A stretch of 64,000 nt of DNA from Pseudomonas sp. BN417 (GTDB lineage: Bacteria; Pseudomonadota; Gammaproteobacteria; Pseudomonadales; Pseudomonadaceae). Within the stretch, counting starts at the first letter, position 1; every line of letters starts with the position of its first letter. The notes under the pieces were generated by a model. The model searched no databases, had not been told where the DNA came from, and saw only the letters and a list, made by a program, of their open reading frames with translations. Location: assembly GCF_029871205.1 (NCBI RefSeq), contig NZ_SSOJ01000041.1:24990-88989 (forward strand), written 5' to 3'. Positions 50,099-60,815 of the stretch are shown in pieces. The position numbers were made by a program, and so were the translations under genes.

Positions 50099-50788
50099 CT
50101 AATTCCTATAGCCGATTTCCGACTCAGCTGCCGACGGTTTTTCCGAGCGGTGGAGAGTGGGTTCGCGAGTCATCGCCGAGGCGGCTATTCCCCATTGACC
50201 GAGCCAGTAACTGAGGATGATGAGGTAACTCGCGCTGGCGAAAGGGGATACGAAACGATTGATGCCGATCAGGCTGTCGGAAATCACGAAGAGCGTCGCG
50301 CCCCCGGCAGCCAGGAGCGCCGACTGGCGGTCCAGACCCGCACCCAGGCGGGCAAGGGCACGCCAGAGCATGGCGCTGATGGCCAGTGCGTAGCAGGCCA
50401 CGGGTAGCAGGAGGTTGCCCAGACCGCCAGTGGCGAGCAGGGCGAATATGGCTCCGCCGGCGGCGGCAGCCGCCAGCAGCGGCAGCGGTGCGAGCTGGCG
50501 GCTGGCCAGCAGGTAGGCGCGCAGGTAGGCCAGGTGGGCAAGCAGGAAGGCGCCAAGGCCGAAGACGAAAAGGTCGGTGGGCCACTCCAGCAGGATGTCG
50601 CCGAGCATCGACAGCGACAGTCCGACGGCGATCCAGTGTCGGTAGGGGCCCACCGGGGCACCGCGCAACCAGAACAGCAGCGCCAGGATGGGCAGCGGTT
50701 TGCTCCAGAAACACAACCCGTCCAGTTCCAGCGTACGGCCGGTGAGGAAGGCCAGCACGCCGGCCAGCCCGAAGATCAAGGTGCCCAT
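50099..50788 (-). CDS. YhhN-family lysoplasmalogenase-like membrane protein
   Basis: A 229-residue polytopic membrane protein with seven or eight helices. It has the YhhN/TMEM86 features: an N-terminal KPLPILALLFWLRG, then LSLSMLGDILLEWP with the acidic residue of the active site, and GATLFVISDSLIGINRF. Homologues hydrolyse the vinyl ether bond of lysoplasmalogens; in this bacterium the true substrate is uncertain. The C-terminal tail is polar. Confidence 0.83.
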   Translation of the reverse strand: MGTLIFGLAGVLAFLTGRTLELDGLCFWSKPLPILALLFWLRGAPVGPYRHWIAVGLSLSMLGDILLEWPTDLFVFGLGAFLLAHLAYLRAYLLASRQLAPLPLLAAAAAGGAIFALLATGGLGNLLLPVACYALAISAMLWRALARLGAGLDRQSALLAAGGATLFVISDSLIGINRFVSPFASASYLIILSYWLGQWGIAASAMTREPTLHRSEKPSAAESEIGYRN

Positions 50789-50868
50789 AGGCGCCCCGCG
50801 AGTTCGTCAGGGCACGACTATGGAAGTACGCCGTTGCGCCCGCCAGGCGGCGGACGCCAGCGAAGCGG

Positions 50869-51273
50869 TCATTTGACGCTGACCTGGCAGTCGAAGGACT
50901 CGGCCGGCGCCACGTCGGTCTCCCAGGGGCGCTGGTAATCCAGGTGCAGGCGGCCTTCACCAGGTTGGCTCGCCTTGAAGCGCCAGGTGGATTGGCCGGC
51001 GCTGCCCACGAGGCCCGCGTCTTCCGGCGTCGAGTAGACCTCCGGGCCGAGGCTCTGCAGCACGTTGGTGGCGGCATCGCGCACCACCCAGCGGAAGCCG
51101 GTGGTGGGGTTGCTGGGCAGGGTCAGCACCAGGGGTTGGCCCTGGCTGAGATCAAGCGGGCAATCGCTCTGCTGGTCCTGGATCACCACGGGACCGGTCG
51201 GCTGCTGAGCGCAGCCGGCGAGCAGGGCGAAGCCCAGGGGCAACAGCAGGCGAGGGGCGGGGGCGAGTGACAT
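50869..51273 (-). CDS. icp: Icp, chagasin-type cysteine peptidase inhibitor
   Basis: A 134-residue lipoprotein precursor with lipobox LLAGC (acylated cysteine near residue 21) and an I42/chagasin domain. The three inhibitor loops are visible: LPSNPTTGFRW, the glycine loop VGSAGQSTW and YQRPWE. It inhibits papain-like cysteine proteases. It is next to asrA, as in P. aeruginosa. GGAG lies six bases before the ATG at 51273. Confidence 0.87.
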   Translation of the reverse strand: MSLAPAPRLLLPLGFALLAGCAQQPTGPVVIQDQQSDCPLDLSQGQPLVLTLPSNPTTGFRWVVRDAATNVLQSLGPEVYSTPEDAGLVGSAGQSTWRFKASQPGEGRLHLDYQRPWETDVAPAESFDCQVSVK

Positions 51274-51375
51274 CGGCGGCTCCGTCATCAAGGGCGGAGC
51301 CAGCATACCGGCTGGCTCCGCCCTTGCGTAGGCTCGGATCGAAAAGAGACTGCGCCGAGTGTTGGGACTGGGGTC

Positions 51376-51454
51376 GTAGGGTGCGCCGTGCGCACCGGGA
51401 GATTCGCGCGGAGGCTGTGGGAGCGATTTCAATCGCGAATGAATTCGCTCCTAC
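51376..51454. repeat. REP-like elements between icp and asrA
   Basis: GTAGGGTGCGCCGTGCGCAC (51376-51395) and a pair GTGGGAGCGATTTCAATCGC / GCGAATGAATTCGCTCCTAC (51417-51454) form two palindromic blocks. Confidence 0.7.
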
Positions 51455-51464
51455 AAGGGCCGGC

Positions 51465-53864
51465 TCAGTCGAACAGCACCCTGGCCACATCGCTGAAGCG
51501 GCGGGCGAAATGCACGGTCACGCCTTCCTTTAGGTAGTCCGGCAGCTCCTCGAAGGCGCCGCGGTTGGCCTCGGGCAGGATCAGCTCGAAGATCTTCTGC
51601 CGGCGCGCGGCGATGACCTTCTCGCGCACGCCGCCAATGGGCAGCACCTGACCGGTGAGGGTCAACTCGCCGGTCATGGCCACCCCTTTCTTCGGTGCCT
51701 GGTTGCGGGCCAGGGAGAGCAGGGCGCTGGCCATGGTGACGCCGGCGCTGGGACCGTCCTTGGGAGTGGCGCCTTCCGGCACGTGGAGGTGGACGAAGGC
51801 CTGGTCGAAGAAAGTCGGGTCGCCGCCGTACTGCTTCAGGTGCGAGCTGATGTAGCTGTGGGCGATCTCCGCCGACTCCTTCATCACTTCACCCAGCTGG
51901 CCGGTGAGCTTGAAACCGCGGTTGAGGGTGTGGATGCGCGTCGCCTCGATCGGCAGGGTGGCGCCGCCCAGGCTGGTCCAGGCCAGGCCGGTAATCACGC
52001 CAATGCCCGCCAGCAGCTGTTCCTTGCGGAAGGGCGCCAGGCCGAGGTAGTGCTCCAGGTCCTTCTGCCCGACCTTGATCTTCGCCTCGGGCTCTTCCAG
52101 GAGACGCACCACCGACTTGCGGATGATCTTGCCCAGCTGCTTTTCCAGTTGGCGCACGCCGGCCTCGCGGGCATAGCCCTCGATCACCGAGGTCAGCGCG
52201 CTGTCGGTGATGGCCAGGCGCTCCTTCGGCACGCCGGTGCGTTCCAGCAGGCGCGGCCAGAGATGGCGCTTGGCGATGGCGTGCTTCTCTTCGGTGATGT
52301 AGCCGGAGAGGCGGATGGTCTCCATGCGGTCCAGCAGCGGGCCGGGGATGGCGTCCAGGGTGTTGGCCGTGCAGACGAAGAGCACCTTGGACAGGTCCAG
52401 GCGCAGGTCCAGGTAATGGTCGAGGAATTCGACGTTCTGTTCCGGATCCAGGGTCTCCAGCAGGGCCGAGGCCGGGTCGCCCTGGTAGCTGGCACCGAGC
52501 TTGTCGATCTCGTCGAGCATGATGACCGGGTTCATCACCTCCACTTCCTTCAGCGCCTGGACCAGCTTGCCGGGCAGGGCGCCGATATAAGTGCGGCGGT
52601 GGCCCTTGATCTCCGCCTCGTCGCGCATGCCGCCGACGCTGAAGCGGTAGAAGGGGCGGCCCAGGGATTCGGCGATGGACTTGCCGATGCTGGTCTTGCC
52701 GACGCCGGGCGGGCCCACCAGCAGCACGATGGAGCCGGAGATCTCGCCCTTGAAGGCGCCCACCGCGAGGAATTCGAGGATGCGGTTCTTCACGTCGTCC
52801 AGGCCGGCGTGGTGTCTGTCCAGCACCTTGCGGGCGTGTTTCAGGTCGAGGCGGTCCTTGCCGTAGACGCCCCAGGGCACAGCGGTTGCCCAGTCCAGGT
52901 AGTTGCGAGTGACGGCGTATTCCGGCGAGCCGGTTTCCAGGATCGACAGCTTGTTCAGCTCTTCGTCGATGCGTTTGCGCGCCTGATCGGGCAGGACCTT
53001 GCCGTCCAGGCGGGCGCGGAAGCCGTCGGCGTCGGCACTCTTGTCGTCCTTGGTGATGCCCAGTTCCTGCTGGATGATCTTCAGCTGTTCCTTGAGGAAG
53101 AATTCGCGCTGGTGCTGGCCGATCTTGCGGTTCACCTCGGCGGACAACTCGCTCTGCAGTCGAGCGACCTCCACCTCCTTGCGCAGCATTGGCAGGACTC
53201 TTTCCATGCGCTTGAGCACCGGCACCGTATCCAGCACTTCCTGCAGCTCACGGGCGGGGGCGGTGGTCAGGGCGGCGGCGAAGTCAGTGAGCGGCGAAGG
53301 GTCGTTGGGGCTGAAGCGATTCAGGTAGTTCTTCAACTCCTCGCTGTACAAGGGGTTCAGCGGCAGCAGTTCCTTGATCGCGTTGATCAGCGCCATGCCG
53401 TAGGCCTTGACCTCGTCACGCGGGTCCAGGGGGCTTTGCGGATAATCCACCTCCACCAGGTAGGGCGGGCGATGGCGCTTCAGCCAGCCGCGGATGCGTA
53501 CCCGCGACAGGCCCTGGGCGACGAACTGCAGCTTGCCGCCGTCGCGGCTGGCATGGTGCACCCGCACCAGGGTGCCGTGCTCGGGCAGGGTGCTGGTGTC
53601 GAAGTGGCGCGGGTCTTCCGGCGGGTTCTCCATGAAGAACAGCGCCAGGCAGTGGTGGTCGGTCTTGGCCACCAGCTCCAGGGTTTCCGCCCAGGGCTCT
53701 TCATTGACGATCACCGGCAGCACCTGGGCCGGGAAGAACGGGCGGTTGTGGATGGGGATGATGTAGACCTTGTCCGGCAGCGACTGGCCAGGCAGCGCCA
53801 GGCCTGTCCGCTGGCTGGAAGTGGCTTCTTCGACGATGTCGGCGTTGATGTCCTGATCGCTCAT
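51465..53864 (-). CDS. asrA: AsrA, Lon-family ATP-dependent protease
   Basis: A 799-residue LonA-type protease. The N-terminal LAN domain covers about residues 32-235 (VYIIPIHNRPFFPAQVLPV). The AAA+ domain has Walker A 384-391 (GPPGVGKT) and Walker B ending at 451-454 (DEID). The protease domain has the catalytic dyad Ser706 (PKDGPSAG) and Lys749 (GGVREK). The neighbourhood (icp, pruR) identifies the second Pseudomonas Lon, AsrA, linked to aminoglycoside-induced stress, rather than the housekeeping lon beside clpX and hupB. Confidence 0.92.
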   Translation of the reverse strand: MSDQDINADIVEEATSSQRTGLALPGQSLPDKVYIIPIHNRPFFPAQVLPVIVNEEPWAETLELVAKTDHHCLALFFMENPPEDPRHFDTSTLPEHGTLVRVHHASRDGGKLQFVAQGLSRVRIRGWLKRHRPPYLVEVDYPQSPLDPRDEVKAYGMALINAIKELLPLNPLYSEELKNYLNRFSPNDPSPLTDFAAALTTAPARELQEVLDTVPVLKRMERVLPMLRKEVEVARLQSELSAEVNRKIGQHQREFFLKEQLKIIQQELGITKDDKSADADGFRARLDGKVLPDQARKRIDEELNKLSILETGSPEYAVTRNYLDWATAVPWGVYGKDRLDLKHARKVLDRHHAGLDDVKNRILEFLAVGAFKGEISGSIVLLVGPPGVGKTSIGKSIAESLGRPFYRFSVGGMRDEAEIKGHRRTYIGALPGKLVQALKEVEVMNPVIMLDEIDKLGASYQGDPASALLETLDPEQNVEFLDHYLDLRLDLSKVLFVCTANTLDAIPGPLLDRMETIRLSGYITEEKHAIAKRHLWPRLLERTGVPKERLAITDSALTSVIEGYAREAGVRQLEKQLGKIIRKSVVRLLEEPEAKIKVGQKDLEHYLGLAPFRKEQLLAGIGVITGLAWTSLGGATLPIEATRIHTLNRGFKLTGQLGEVMKESAEIAHSYISSHLKQYGGDPTFFDQAFVHLHVPEGATPKDGPSAGVTMASALLSLARNQAPKKGVAMTGELTLTGQVLPIGGVREKVIAARRQKIFELILPEANRGAFEELPDYLKEGVTVHFARRFSDVARVLFD

Positions 53865-54011
53865 GGGGGCACCTGGCAGTTGGCTCGTTTAGCGTAGATG
53901 GGGCAGGGCAACTGGCATTTCAACCGGCCGAGCGGCTGGTGCTCCGTCTGGCGGCGCTGGGCAATTGGCGGCGCCATCGCTAGAATGCGCAAATTTTGAT
54001 CAAGCCGCCCC

Positions 54012-54764
54012 ATGCTCGAAGCCCGCCTCCTGCGCCTGGACGACCAGGCTCACCACCACGCCCACGATCATCACCAGTTGGTGCTGTCCCTTGCCGGCCG
54101 CGCCGAATTCGAGGTGGATGGCCGTGGTGGCGAGGTCTGCCGCATGCGCGCCTGCCTGGTGCCGGGCGATGCCGGGCACCAGTTCGCCGGCATGGGCGAG
54201 AACCGCATGCTGATCCTCGACCTGGATGAGCAGGGCACCTCGGCCGAGGATCTCGACCTGCTCGGCCGCCTCTTCGAGACCCCGCGCTATCCCGAGCTGG
54301 ATGCGGATTTCCAGAACCTGCTGAGCTATGCCGGCGCGGAACTCGCCCGCTACGGCAGCGATCCGCTGCTGGCGCGTTCCCTGGGCGGCATCCTGCTGCG
54401 CGCCCTCTACCTGCGGCTGTTCGGTGAAGTGAAGCGGCGTCCGGCCGGCAGCCTCGATATCGAACGCCTGGACGGCTACATCCAGGGCAACCTGGCCCGG
54501 CGCATCAGCGTCGCCGAACTGGCCCAGGTCGCCTGCCTCAGCCCCAGCCACTTCCACGCCCAGTTCAAGGACTGCGTGGGCCTCACGCCCCACCAGTACC
54601 TCCTGAAAACCCGCCTCGACCGAGCGGCCCGCCTGCTGCGTGAGAGCGACCAGCCCCTGGTGCGCATTGCCGAGGAATGCGGGTTCTCCAGCCAGAGCGC
54701 CCTGACCACGGCCATGCGCCGTTATCTCGGCCTGACTCCCAAACGCCTGCGCGGCGCCGAATAA
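54012..54764 (+). CDS. pruR: PruR-like AraC-family proline utilisation regulator
   Basis: A 250-residue AraC protein. A short N-terminal cupin has HHHAHDHHQLVLSLAGRAEF and LVPGDAGHQFAG. The C-terminal HTH (about residues 155-248) has LAQVACLSPSHFHAQFKDCV, then GFSSQSALTTAMRRYLGLTP. In P. aeruginosa the equivalent gene, next to asrA, activates putA/putP with proline as signal. Here putP follows on the same strand after 766 bases; putA is not between them. Confidence 0.8.
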   Translation: MLEARLLRLDDQAHHHAHDHHQLVLSLAGRAEFEVDGRGGEVCRMRACLVPGDAGHQFAGMGENRMLILDLDEQGTSAEDLDLLGRLFETPRYPELDADFQNLLSYAGAELARYGSDPLLARSLGGILLRALYLRLFGEVKRRPAGSLDIERLDGYIQGNLARRISVAELAQVACLSPSHFHAQFKDCVGLTPHQYLLKTRLDRAARLLRESDQPLVRIAEECGFSSQSALTTAMRRYLGLTPKRLRGAE

Positions 54765-55161
54765 GCCCAACCACCCCCTCCCGAGTTGTCGCCTGGGCAG
54801 GCCAGTCATCGGTATTGCTCGTGTGGGAGCAACCCGTTGGTTGTCGGCTATCGCAACCTGAATTTACATTCCTGATGTGCGGTTGTACTTGATGGCGCAA
54901 CCCGGCTTCCCGGCCAATCCGGATTTTTGGGCGAAATGTCCGACACTTCTGACGGGCGGCAGGTTGCACCTTTTGGCGGAAAGTTCCCTGAATCAGAGTA
55001 TTCGATAAAGGAATCAGAGAATCCGACAAGAAAGGCGGAGTGCCATATCTCTAAATTCCGCACTCGCCTTACGGGGTGCCGGGAACGAGAAGCGTTCTTG
55101 CGGGCCGGTGAGGTTGTACTAGACCCAATAGAATTGTTTTCCACATAGAGGAGGGGGCGTG
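54765..55161. other. Gene-poor stretch between pruR and putP, upstream part
   Basis: No convincing gene is seen in these 397 bases. Codon use is irregular and no frame keeps high third-position GC. It may hold the putP promoter region or decayed sequence left where putA usually lies. Confidence 0.5.
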
Positions 55162-55314
55162 ATGTCGGCAGCAAGTCACGTCGTGCGGGGTGAATCCATC
55201 CAGGCCCGCATTGCCACCTTCCCTTCCGATGTCGTATGCGGCCTGTTGACCCTCATGCCTCCTGATTTCCGCGTGATCCGCGGCTTTTGCGGGGTATCTC
55301 GGGAATTCCACTGA
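55162..55314 (+). CDS. Possible small protein upstream of putP
   Basis: A 50-codon frame (MSAASHVVRGESIQARIATF...) with AGGAGG seven to eight bases before its ATG, in otherwise empty DNA. The product has two cysteines, no clear membrane helix and no family I recognise. Its last part contains a CCGCG/CGCGG hairpin. It may be a real small gene, a leader peptide or chance. Confidence 0.3.
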   Translation: MSAASHVVRGESIQARIATFPSDVVCGLLTLMPPDFRVIRGFCGVSREFH

Positions 55315-55500
55315 TTCGCATGGCGGACTGAGCCTCCCGGGGCTTGGTTCTCTATTGCATTGGCAGGGCCGGATGCCCTGCAAGCATTGCTCGACGAGGA
55401 TTGTCCGGCCCCTGTCGCCGACGTGGTCGAGGATCAAACCGGTAGCCGTCACAAGCGTCTGCCAAATAGCAACCACGGGAGCGGACAACCCGCCGCCCCG

Positions 55501-55508
55501 AATAAAAA
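55501..55508 (+). promoter_or_regulatory. Candidate Hfq/Crc CA motif before putP
   Basis: AATAAAAA, inside the A-rich leader AATAAAAACAAACGAGC, matches AAnAAnAA and lies 22 bases before the putP ATG. Confidence 0.4.
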
Positions 55509-55530
55509 CAAACGAGCAGGGGAGACCCCC

Positions 55531-57024
55531 ATGAGTATGAGCAACCCGATGCTGATCACCTTCGTGATCTATATCGCGGCCATGGTGCTGATCGGCTTCG
55601 CCGCCTATCGCTCCACCAACAACCTTTCCGACTACATCCTGGGTGGCCGCAGCCTCGGCAGCTTCGTTACCGCGCTGTCCGCCGGCGCCTCCGACATGAG
55701 CGGCTGGCTGCTGATGGGCCTGCCGGGTGCCGTCTACCTCTCCGGTCTCTCCGAAAGCTGGATCGCCATTGGCCTGATCATTGGCGCCTACCTCAACTGG
55801 CTGCTGGTCGCCGGCCGTCTGCGCGTGCAGACCGAGCACAATGGCAACGCCCTGACCCTGCCGGACTACTTCACCAACCGCTTCGAAGACAACAGCCGCA
55901 TCCTGCGCATCTTCTCCGCCGTGGTGATCCTGGTGTTCTTCACCATCTACTGCGCTTCCGGCGTCGTCGCCGGTGCCCGCCTGTTCGAGAGCACCTTCGG
56001 CATCTCCTACGAAACCGCCCTCTGGGCCGGTGCCGCGGCCACCATCTGCTACACCTTCGTCGGTGGTTTCCTGGCAGTCAGCTGGACCGATACCGTCCAG
56101 GCCAGCCTGATGATCTTCGCCCTGATCCTCACCCCGGTCATCGTAATGATCGCCACCGGCGGCATGGACACCACCTTCGTGGCCATCGAAATGAAGGATG
56201 CCGCCAATTTCGACATGCTCAAGGGCGCCAGCTTCGTCGGCGTGATCTCGCTGCTCGCCTGGGGCCTGGGCTACTTCGGCCAGCCGCACATCCTGGCGCG
56301 CTTCATGGCTGCCGATTCGGTCAAGTCCATTCCGAACGCCCGCCGCATCTCCATGACCTGGATGATCCTCTGCCTGGGTGGCGCGGTAGCCGTCGGCTTC
56401 TTCGGCATCGCCTACTTCTCCGCCCATCCGGACCAGGCGGGTGCCGTGACCCAGAACCATGAGCGCGTGTTCATCGAACTGGCCAAGATCCTCTTCAACC
56501 CCTGGATCGCCGGCGTGCTGCTGTCCGCCATCCTGGCTGCGGTGATGTCCACCCTGAGCTGCCAGCTGCTGGTGTGCTCCAGCGCCCTGACCGAAGACTT
56601 CTACAAGGCCTTCTTCCGCAAGAACGCCAGCCAGGCCGAACTGGTCTGGGTCGGTCGCGCCATGGTGCTGCTGGTGGCCGTGATTTCCATCGTTATTGCC
56701 GCTGACCCGGAGAGCAAGGTGCTGGGCCTGGTGTCCTACGCCTGGGCCGGCTTCGGTGCCGCCTTCGGTCCGGTGGTGATCCTGTCCCTGGTCTGGAAAG
56801 GCATGACCCGCAACGGCGCCCTGGCCGGCATGATTCTCGGTGCTGTAAGCGTGGTGGTCTGGAAGAACTTCTTCGGCTGGACCGGCCTGTACGAGATCAT
56901 TCCGGGCTTCATCCTCTGCACCCTCGGCATCCTGATCTTCAGCCGCATCGGCAACGGCCCGTCCGCCGCGATGGTCCAGCGCTTCGACGAAGCCGAGAAG
57001 GAATACCAGGACGCCCACGTCTGA
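55531..57024 (+). CDS. putP: PutP, sodium/proline symporter
   Basis: A 497-residue SSS-family transporter with 13 helices. Helix 2 reads GGRSLGSFVTALSAGASDMSGWLLMGLPG, which carries the conserved Na+ and proline contact residues. EHNGNALTLPDYFTNRFED, GLGYFGQPHILARFMA and the signature region AAVMSTLSCQLLVCSSALTEDFYK follow. It imports proline with Na+. The ATG at 55531 follows a GGGGAGA site. A strong terminator follows about 90 bases after the stop. Confidence 0.94.
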   Translation: MSMSNPMLITFVIYIAAMVLIGFAAYRSTNNLSDYILGGRSLGSFVTALSAGASDMSGWLLMGLPGAVYLSGLSESWIAIGLIIGAYLNWLLVAGRLRVQTEHNGNALTLPDYFTNRFEDNSRILRIFSAVVILVFFTIYCASGVVAGARLFESTFGISYETALWAGAAATICYTFVGGFLAVSWTDTVQASLMIFALILTPVIVMIATGGMDTTFVAIEMKDAANFDMLKGASFVGVISLLAWGLGYFGQPHILARFMAADSVKSIPNARRISMTWMILCLGGAVAVGFFGIAYFSAHPDQAGAVTQNHERVFIELAKILFNPWIAGVLLSAILAAVMSTLSCQLLVCSSALTEDFYKAFFRKNASQAELVWVGRAMVLLVAVISIVIAADPESKVLGLVSYAWAGFGAAFGPVVILSLVWKGMTRNGALAGMILGAVSVVVWKNFFGWTGLYEIIPGFILCTLGILIFSRIGNGPSAAMVQRFDEAEKEYQDAHV

Positions 57025-57109
57025 CTCTGTACGGCGCGCGGCCGGTCGTCCGCGTGCCGTCAGCCGGGCTCGATGCCCGGGCTCTCACCAACGACCCGAT
57101 AGTGCTTCG

Positions 57110-57145
57110 CCGGCCCATGTCTTCGGACATGGGCCGGTTTTTTTT
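57110..57145 (+). terminator. Strong intrinsic terminator of putP
   Basis: CCGGCCCATGTC pairs with GACATGGGCCGG around a TTCG tetraloop, followed by eight T residues. Confidence 0.92.
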
Positions 57146-57171
57146 GCCTGGATGGTTCCTCGGCTCGTTCT

Positions 57172-57243
57172 GGGCGGCGTGCAAGAGCGTTGCTCGCGAC
57201 GCTCTTGCACGCCGCCCGTTCGCGAGCAGAGCTCGCTCCTACG
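57172..57243. repeat. 19-bp perfect palindrome plus REP half element
   Basis: GGGCGGCGTGCAAGAGCGT and its exact inverse flank an eight-base centre (57172-57217). Directly after it lies CGTTCGCGAGCAGAGCTCGC ending in CTCCTAC (57218-57242), an inverted GTAGGAGC-type REP. It occupies part of the 368-base putP-acsA gap. Confidence 0.75.
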
Positions 57244-57285
57244 AATCATCGCCAGGTTTGTCGACGAGAATGCGGTTCCAGGGGC

Positions 57286-57323
57286 TTCGACCATAGTCCG
57301 TATTTGGTAAGACCATGGTCGAA
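57286..57323. promoter_or_regulatory. Inverted repeat in the acsA promoter
   Basis: TTCGACCAT (57286-57294) and ATGGTCGAA (57315-57323) are perfect inverses with a 20-base spacer, 70-107 bases before the acsA ATG. It is a candidate activator site; acs genes of Pseudomonas are controlled by a CrbR/ErdR-type LuxR response regulator. Confidence 0.5.
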
Positions 57324-57363
57324 TGGCCCTACAGAGGGCCGGGGGATACAAAAGGCGCCATAC

Positions 57364-57371
57364 AAAAACAA
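57364..57371 (+). promoter_or_regulatory. Candidate Hfq/Crc CA motif before acsA
   Basis: AAAAACAA matches AAnAAnAA and lies 21 bases before the acsA ATG. Confidence 0.4.
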
Positions 57372-57392
57372 CTACCCACCGAGGTATGACCC

Positions 57393-59348
<1,956 letters not shown>

Positions 59349-59362
59349 CCCGGCCCTGCCGC

Positions 59363-59399
59363 AAAACCCCGCCCCGGCCACAAGCCGGGGCGGGGTTTT
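59363..59399. terminator. Bidirectional-looking terminator after acsA
   Basis: AAAACCCCGCCCCGGC and GCCGGGGCGGGGTTTT are perfect inverses around a five-base CACAA loop, 14 bases after the acsA stop. Confidence 0.9.
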
Positions 59400-59438
59400 G
59401 CATTTGTGGGCGAGGTATCAGGGTGAACTGTGCTTGGT

Positions 59439-59515
59439 GTAGGAGCGAGCTTGCTCGCGAAAGGTGGCGCTCGGGCTGTTCGCGAGCAAGAACTCGGCGT
59501 CCCCCTCGCTCCCAC
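59439..59515. repeat. REP-like pair before aotJ
   Basis: GTAGGAGCGAGCTTGCTCGC and an inverse ending in CTCGCTCCCAC, with a further TTCGCGAGCAAG arm between, form a classic Pseudomonas REP pair. Confidence 0.8.
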
Positions 59516-59839
59516 AAGTCCGGCTGGTGCGCCGCTCGCGCTAAATACCGACTTAATATCGGTTTTTCGGCATGGCGGGGAAGGGGAGTCGCTCCAGGTA
59601 ACATCTCGCGTTACGCCGTGCGCCCATTCGATTCCTTCGGGAACGCAATGGATCGTTCCGGGGCATTCTCCAGCTTGTTCGGAACAAGTCGAAATCCTGG
59701 AGACGCCAGAAACTAAGGCTTCTCTATTTTTTGGCCTGATAATTGCTGAAGTACCAGGTTCTATAACATCTGTTTCCGGCACTTTTCCTCGCGCCTGTCA
59801 ATCCTCTTCCTCCCCCTCTCCAGCGCTTCTGTAATTTGT
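59516..59839. other. Gene-free aotJ upstream region
   Basis: No gene is seen here. The sequence includes a small hairpin ACCGA...TCGGT followed by TTTTTC at about 59546-59568. Base composition drops in GC toward aotJ, as expected for a promoter region. Confidence 0.4.
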
Positions 59840-59871
59840 TGTCGCATTGAAGAAATATCGACTTAAGGGCT
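59840..59871. promoter_or_regulatory. Putative ArgR operator for aot operon
   Basis: TGTCGC-N8-AA (59840-59855) matches the Pseudomonas ArgR half-site consensus exactly. TATCGA-N8 follows in direct repeat as a weaker second half-site. The aot operon is arginine-induced through ArgR in P. aeruginosa. Confidence 0.55.
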
Positions 59872-60019
59872 GTGGCTAGAATGCCGCACACCCAGTCGGA
59901 GCCTTTTGCCCACAGACTTCAGCCGGCAAAGACGACGACTCTTTCTACAATTTCGTGGACCGTCTGGGCGAATTCTCACGCTGCCGACAGAAGCCATACC
60001 CCTTTGAAGGAGTCATAAG

Positions 60020-60802
60020 ATGAAGAAGATTGTACTTCTCGGCGCCATGGCGCTGTCCCTGTTGTCGCCGCTGGCCGCCATTGCCGATGATGCCAAGCCT
60101 CTGCGTATCGGTATCGAAGCCGCCTACCCGCCCTTCGCCTACAAGACTCCGGACGGCAAGATCACCGGCTTCGACTACGACATCGGCAACGCCCTGTGCG
60201 AAGAGATGAAGGTCAAGTGCCAGTGGATCGAGCAGGAATTCGATGGCCTGATCCCGGCCCTGAAGGTGCGCAAGTTCGACGCCGTGCTGTCGTCCATGAC
60301 CATCACCGAAGAGCGCAAGAAGTCCGTGGACTTCACCGGCAAGTACTACCAGACCCCGGTCAAGCTGGCGATGAAGGCCGGCACCGTGATCAACGATCCG
60401 CTGGCTGATCTGAAGGGCAAGAAGGTCGGCGTGCAGCGCGCCTCGGTCTACGACCGCTACGCCACCGAGGTCTACGCACCGGCCGGTATCGAAGTGGTGC
60501 GCTACAGCTCGCAGAACGAAATCTTCCTCGACATGACCGCCGGCCGCCTCGACGCGACCCTGGCGGATGCGGTGAACATCGACGACGGCTTCCTCAAGAC
60601 CGACGCCGGCAAGGGATTCGCCCTGGTGGGTCCGGACTACACCGAGCAGAAGTACTTCGGTGAGGGCGCCGGCATCGCCGTGCGCAAGGGTGACAAGGCC
60701 CTGGCCGACAAGATCACCGCTGCCATCGCCGCCATCCGCGCCAACGGCAAGTACAAGGAAGTACAGGACAAGTACTTCAAGTTCGACGTCTACGGCGAGT
60801 AA
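60020..60802 (+). CDS. aotJ: AotJ, arginine/ornithine-binding periplasmic protein
   Basis: A 260-residue ABC-transporter binding protein (SBP_bac_3). The signal peptide ends near residue 22-23 (AAIADD). [20 protein letters not shown] and [14 protein letters not shown] form the ligand pocket, then [20 protein letters not shown] and [19 protein letters not shown]. It delivers arginine and ornithine to AotQM. GAAGGAG lies nine bases before the ATG. A hairpin terminator separates it from aotQ, which gives excess binding protein. Confidence 0.94.
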   Translation: MKKIVLLGAMALSLLSPLAAIADDAKPLRIGIEAAYPPFAYKTPDGKITGFDYDIGNALCEEMKVKCQWIEQEFDGLIPALKVRKFDAVLSSMTITEERKKSVDFTGKYYQTPVKLAMKAGTVINDPLADLKGKKVGVQRASVYDRYATEVYAPAGIEVVRYSSQNEIFLDMTAGRLDATLADAVNIDDGFLKTDAGKGFALVGPDYTEQKYFGEGAGIAVRKGDKALADKITAAIAAIRANGKYKEVQDKYFKFDVYGE

Positions 60803-60815
60803 TCGCTTTTCCCAG

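Noticed and set aside
55069..57018. Long minus-strand frame opposite putP
   Set aside because: The putP frame has all transporter motifs; the antisense product is His/Gly/Asp-rich and resembles no family.
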